Assembly (NCBI GenBank): GCA_903830285.1 | Contig: CAIKTE010000035.1 | Location: 1 to 44,815, forward strand | Source of the DNA: an uncultured Chitinophagaceae bacterium | Lineage (GTDB): Bacteria > Bacteroidota > Bacteroidia > Chitinophagales > Chitinophagaceae | DNA length: 44,815 nt | Direction of reading: 5' to 3' | Shown: positions 44,521 to 44,815 of the stretch, one piece after another | Position numbering within the stretch: position 1 is the stretch's first letter | Layout: each line of letters starts with the position of its first letter | Program-made: the position numbers and the translations under genes | The notes under the pieces: generated by a model | Database searches by the model: none | What the model was told of the DNA's origin: nothing | What the model saw: the letters and a program-made list of their open reading frames with translations, nothing else

Positions 44521-44552
44521 GAAAGGTAGCAGCTATTAGAGTAGTTGCAAAA
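44521..44552 (-). promoter_or_regulatory. promoter of the M16 protease gene
   Basis: On the minus strand TTTTG (44552-44548) and TACCTTTC (44528-44521) lie about 19 bases apart, 24 bases before the ATG. The last base of the -7 differs from the TAnnTTTG consensus. Confidence 0.5.
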
Positions 44553-44718
44553 CCATTCGGGCATAAGGATTCACTGAACACCGAATAACAAATATGATTC
44601 ACCGAAAACTGATTATGTATACCATAATATCGCCCCACAGGGAAGTTGCATTAAGTTAAGGATTACAATTCTGCGTAATAAATTTCTGTTTTGCAGAAAA
44701 GCACAATGAAAATGATAG

Positions 44719-44793
44719 TTTAGCCACAAAGGCGCTAAGTCACAAAGTTTTAAAAAGCTTCGCTCTTTCTTTGTGTCTTATAGACTTAGAGGC
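44719..44793. repeat. CACAAAG-type imperfect inverted repeat
   Basis: Left arm TAGCCACAAAGGCGCTAAGT then CACAAAG; right arm CTTTGTG, then GACTTAGAGGC. The arms pair partly across an A/T-rich centre with GCTTCGCTC. It looks like a dispersed intergenic repeat or fold, not a gene. Confidence 0.6.
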
Positions 44794-44815
44794 ATATAAA
44801 AAATCATTTGTTTAC

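Larger units (their letters stand above)
44498..44815. other. upstream region of the M16 gene to the window edge
   Basis: No gene is recognised. The part next to the M16 gene holds its promoter (44521-44552). Further on lies the CACAAAG-type inverted repeat (44719-44793). The window ends 22 bases later. Confidence 0.6.

Noticed and set aside
44498-44638. N-terminal extension of the M16 protease to 44638
   Set aside because: It would place a clear signal peptide in the middle of the protein and run through the promoter.

Overview
The window looks like chromosomal DNA of a Bacteroidota bacterium, most likely a Chitinophagaceae relative (family level is inference). Supporting signs are A+T-rich DNA, many promoters of the Bacteroidota type (TAnnTTTG at -7, often with TTG about 19-20 bases upstream), a UpxY/NusG-like antiterminator, a SusC-like outer-membrane receptor, a DUF3667 protein, a GH3-family protein and a tmRNA tag read as GNTQYAMAA. 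I see no phage, insertion sequence, integrase or CRISPR array.

Layout. 1-1128 holds the start of pnp and rpsO on the minus strand. 1403-7686 is a polysaccharide region: two overlapping plus-strand glycosyltransferases converge on a five-gene minus-strand operon (upxY-like antiterminator, GT4 glycosyltransferase, WlbA-like sugar oxidoreductase, WlbB-like acyltransferase, CpsB-like PHP phosphatase). 7833-9986 is a tail-specific protease. 10151-13768 holds tRNA-His, a DUF445 membrane protein and an outer-membrane receptor. 14259-16230 is a compact plus-strand run: lipoprotein, fluoride channel crcB, pyrophosphatase ppa, a half-length TSUP permease and a 53-residue membrane protein. 16279-19601 has an NlpC/P60 hydrolase, an ECF sigma/anti-sigma pair, a cupin and a methyltransferase. 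19703-20072 is tmRNA. 20190-24397 carries rseP, dxr and a GH3 protein on the minus strand. 24570-27203 carries rplU, rpmA, a 48-residue histone-H1-like gene and a PolX-type protein. 27350-32906 is a DUF3667-mazG-histidine kinase operon. 33020-36181 has secreted or outer-membrane proteins including an AXE1 esterase. 36262-36460 has tRNA-Leu and tRNA-Gly. 36541-39514 has a 66-residue membrane protein, a GT2 glycosyltransferase, an NTF2-like protein and a second esterase. 39610-44497 has an ABC-F ATPase and an M16 protease.

Most genes are housekeeping or common in the phylum. I do not see a clear new multi-gene defence or mobile system. The most interesting material is (i) several families of short-period intergenic repeats, including two copies about 40 kb apart of an element made of a 16-base header plus 11-bp units, an unrelated 11-bp array and a dispersed 7-bp family; (ii) proteins with partly dead active sites, namely a PolX with a degraded polymerase site but intact PHP nuclease motifs, and an ABC-F with one of its two ATP sites apparently dead; and (iii) small genes easily missed by automatic calling (48, 53 and 66 residues).

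All functional statements are read from sequence motifs and remembered family features; no database search was made.
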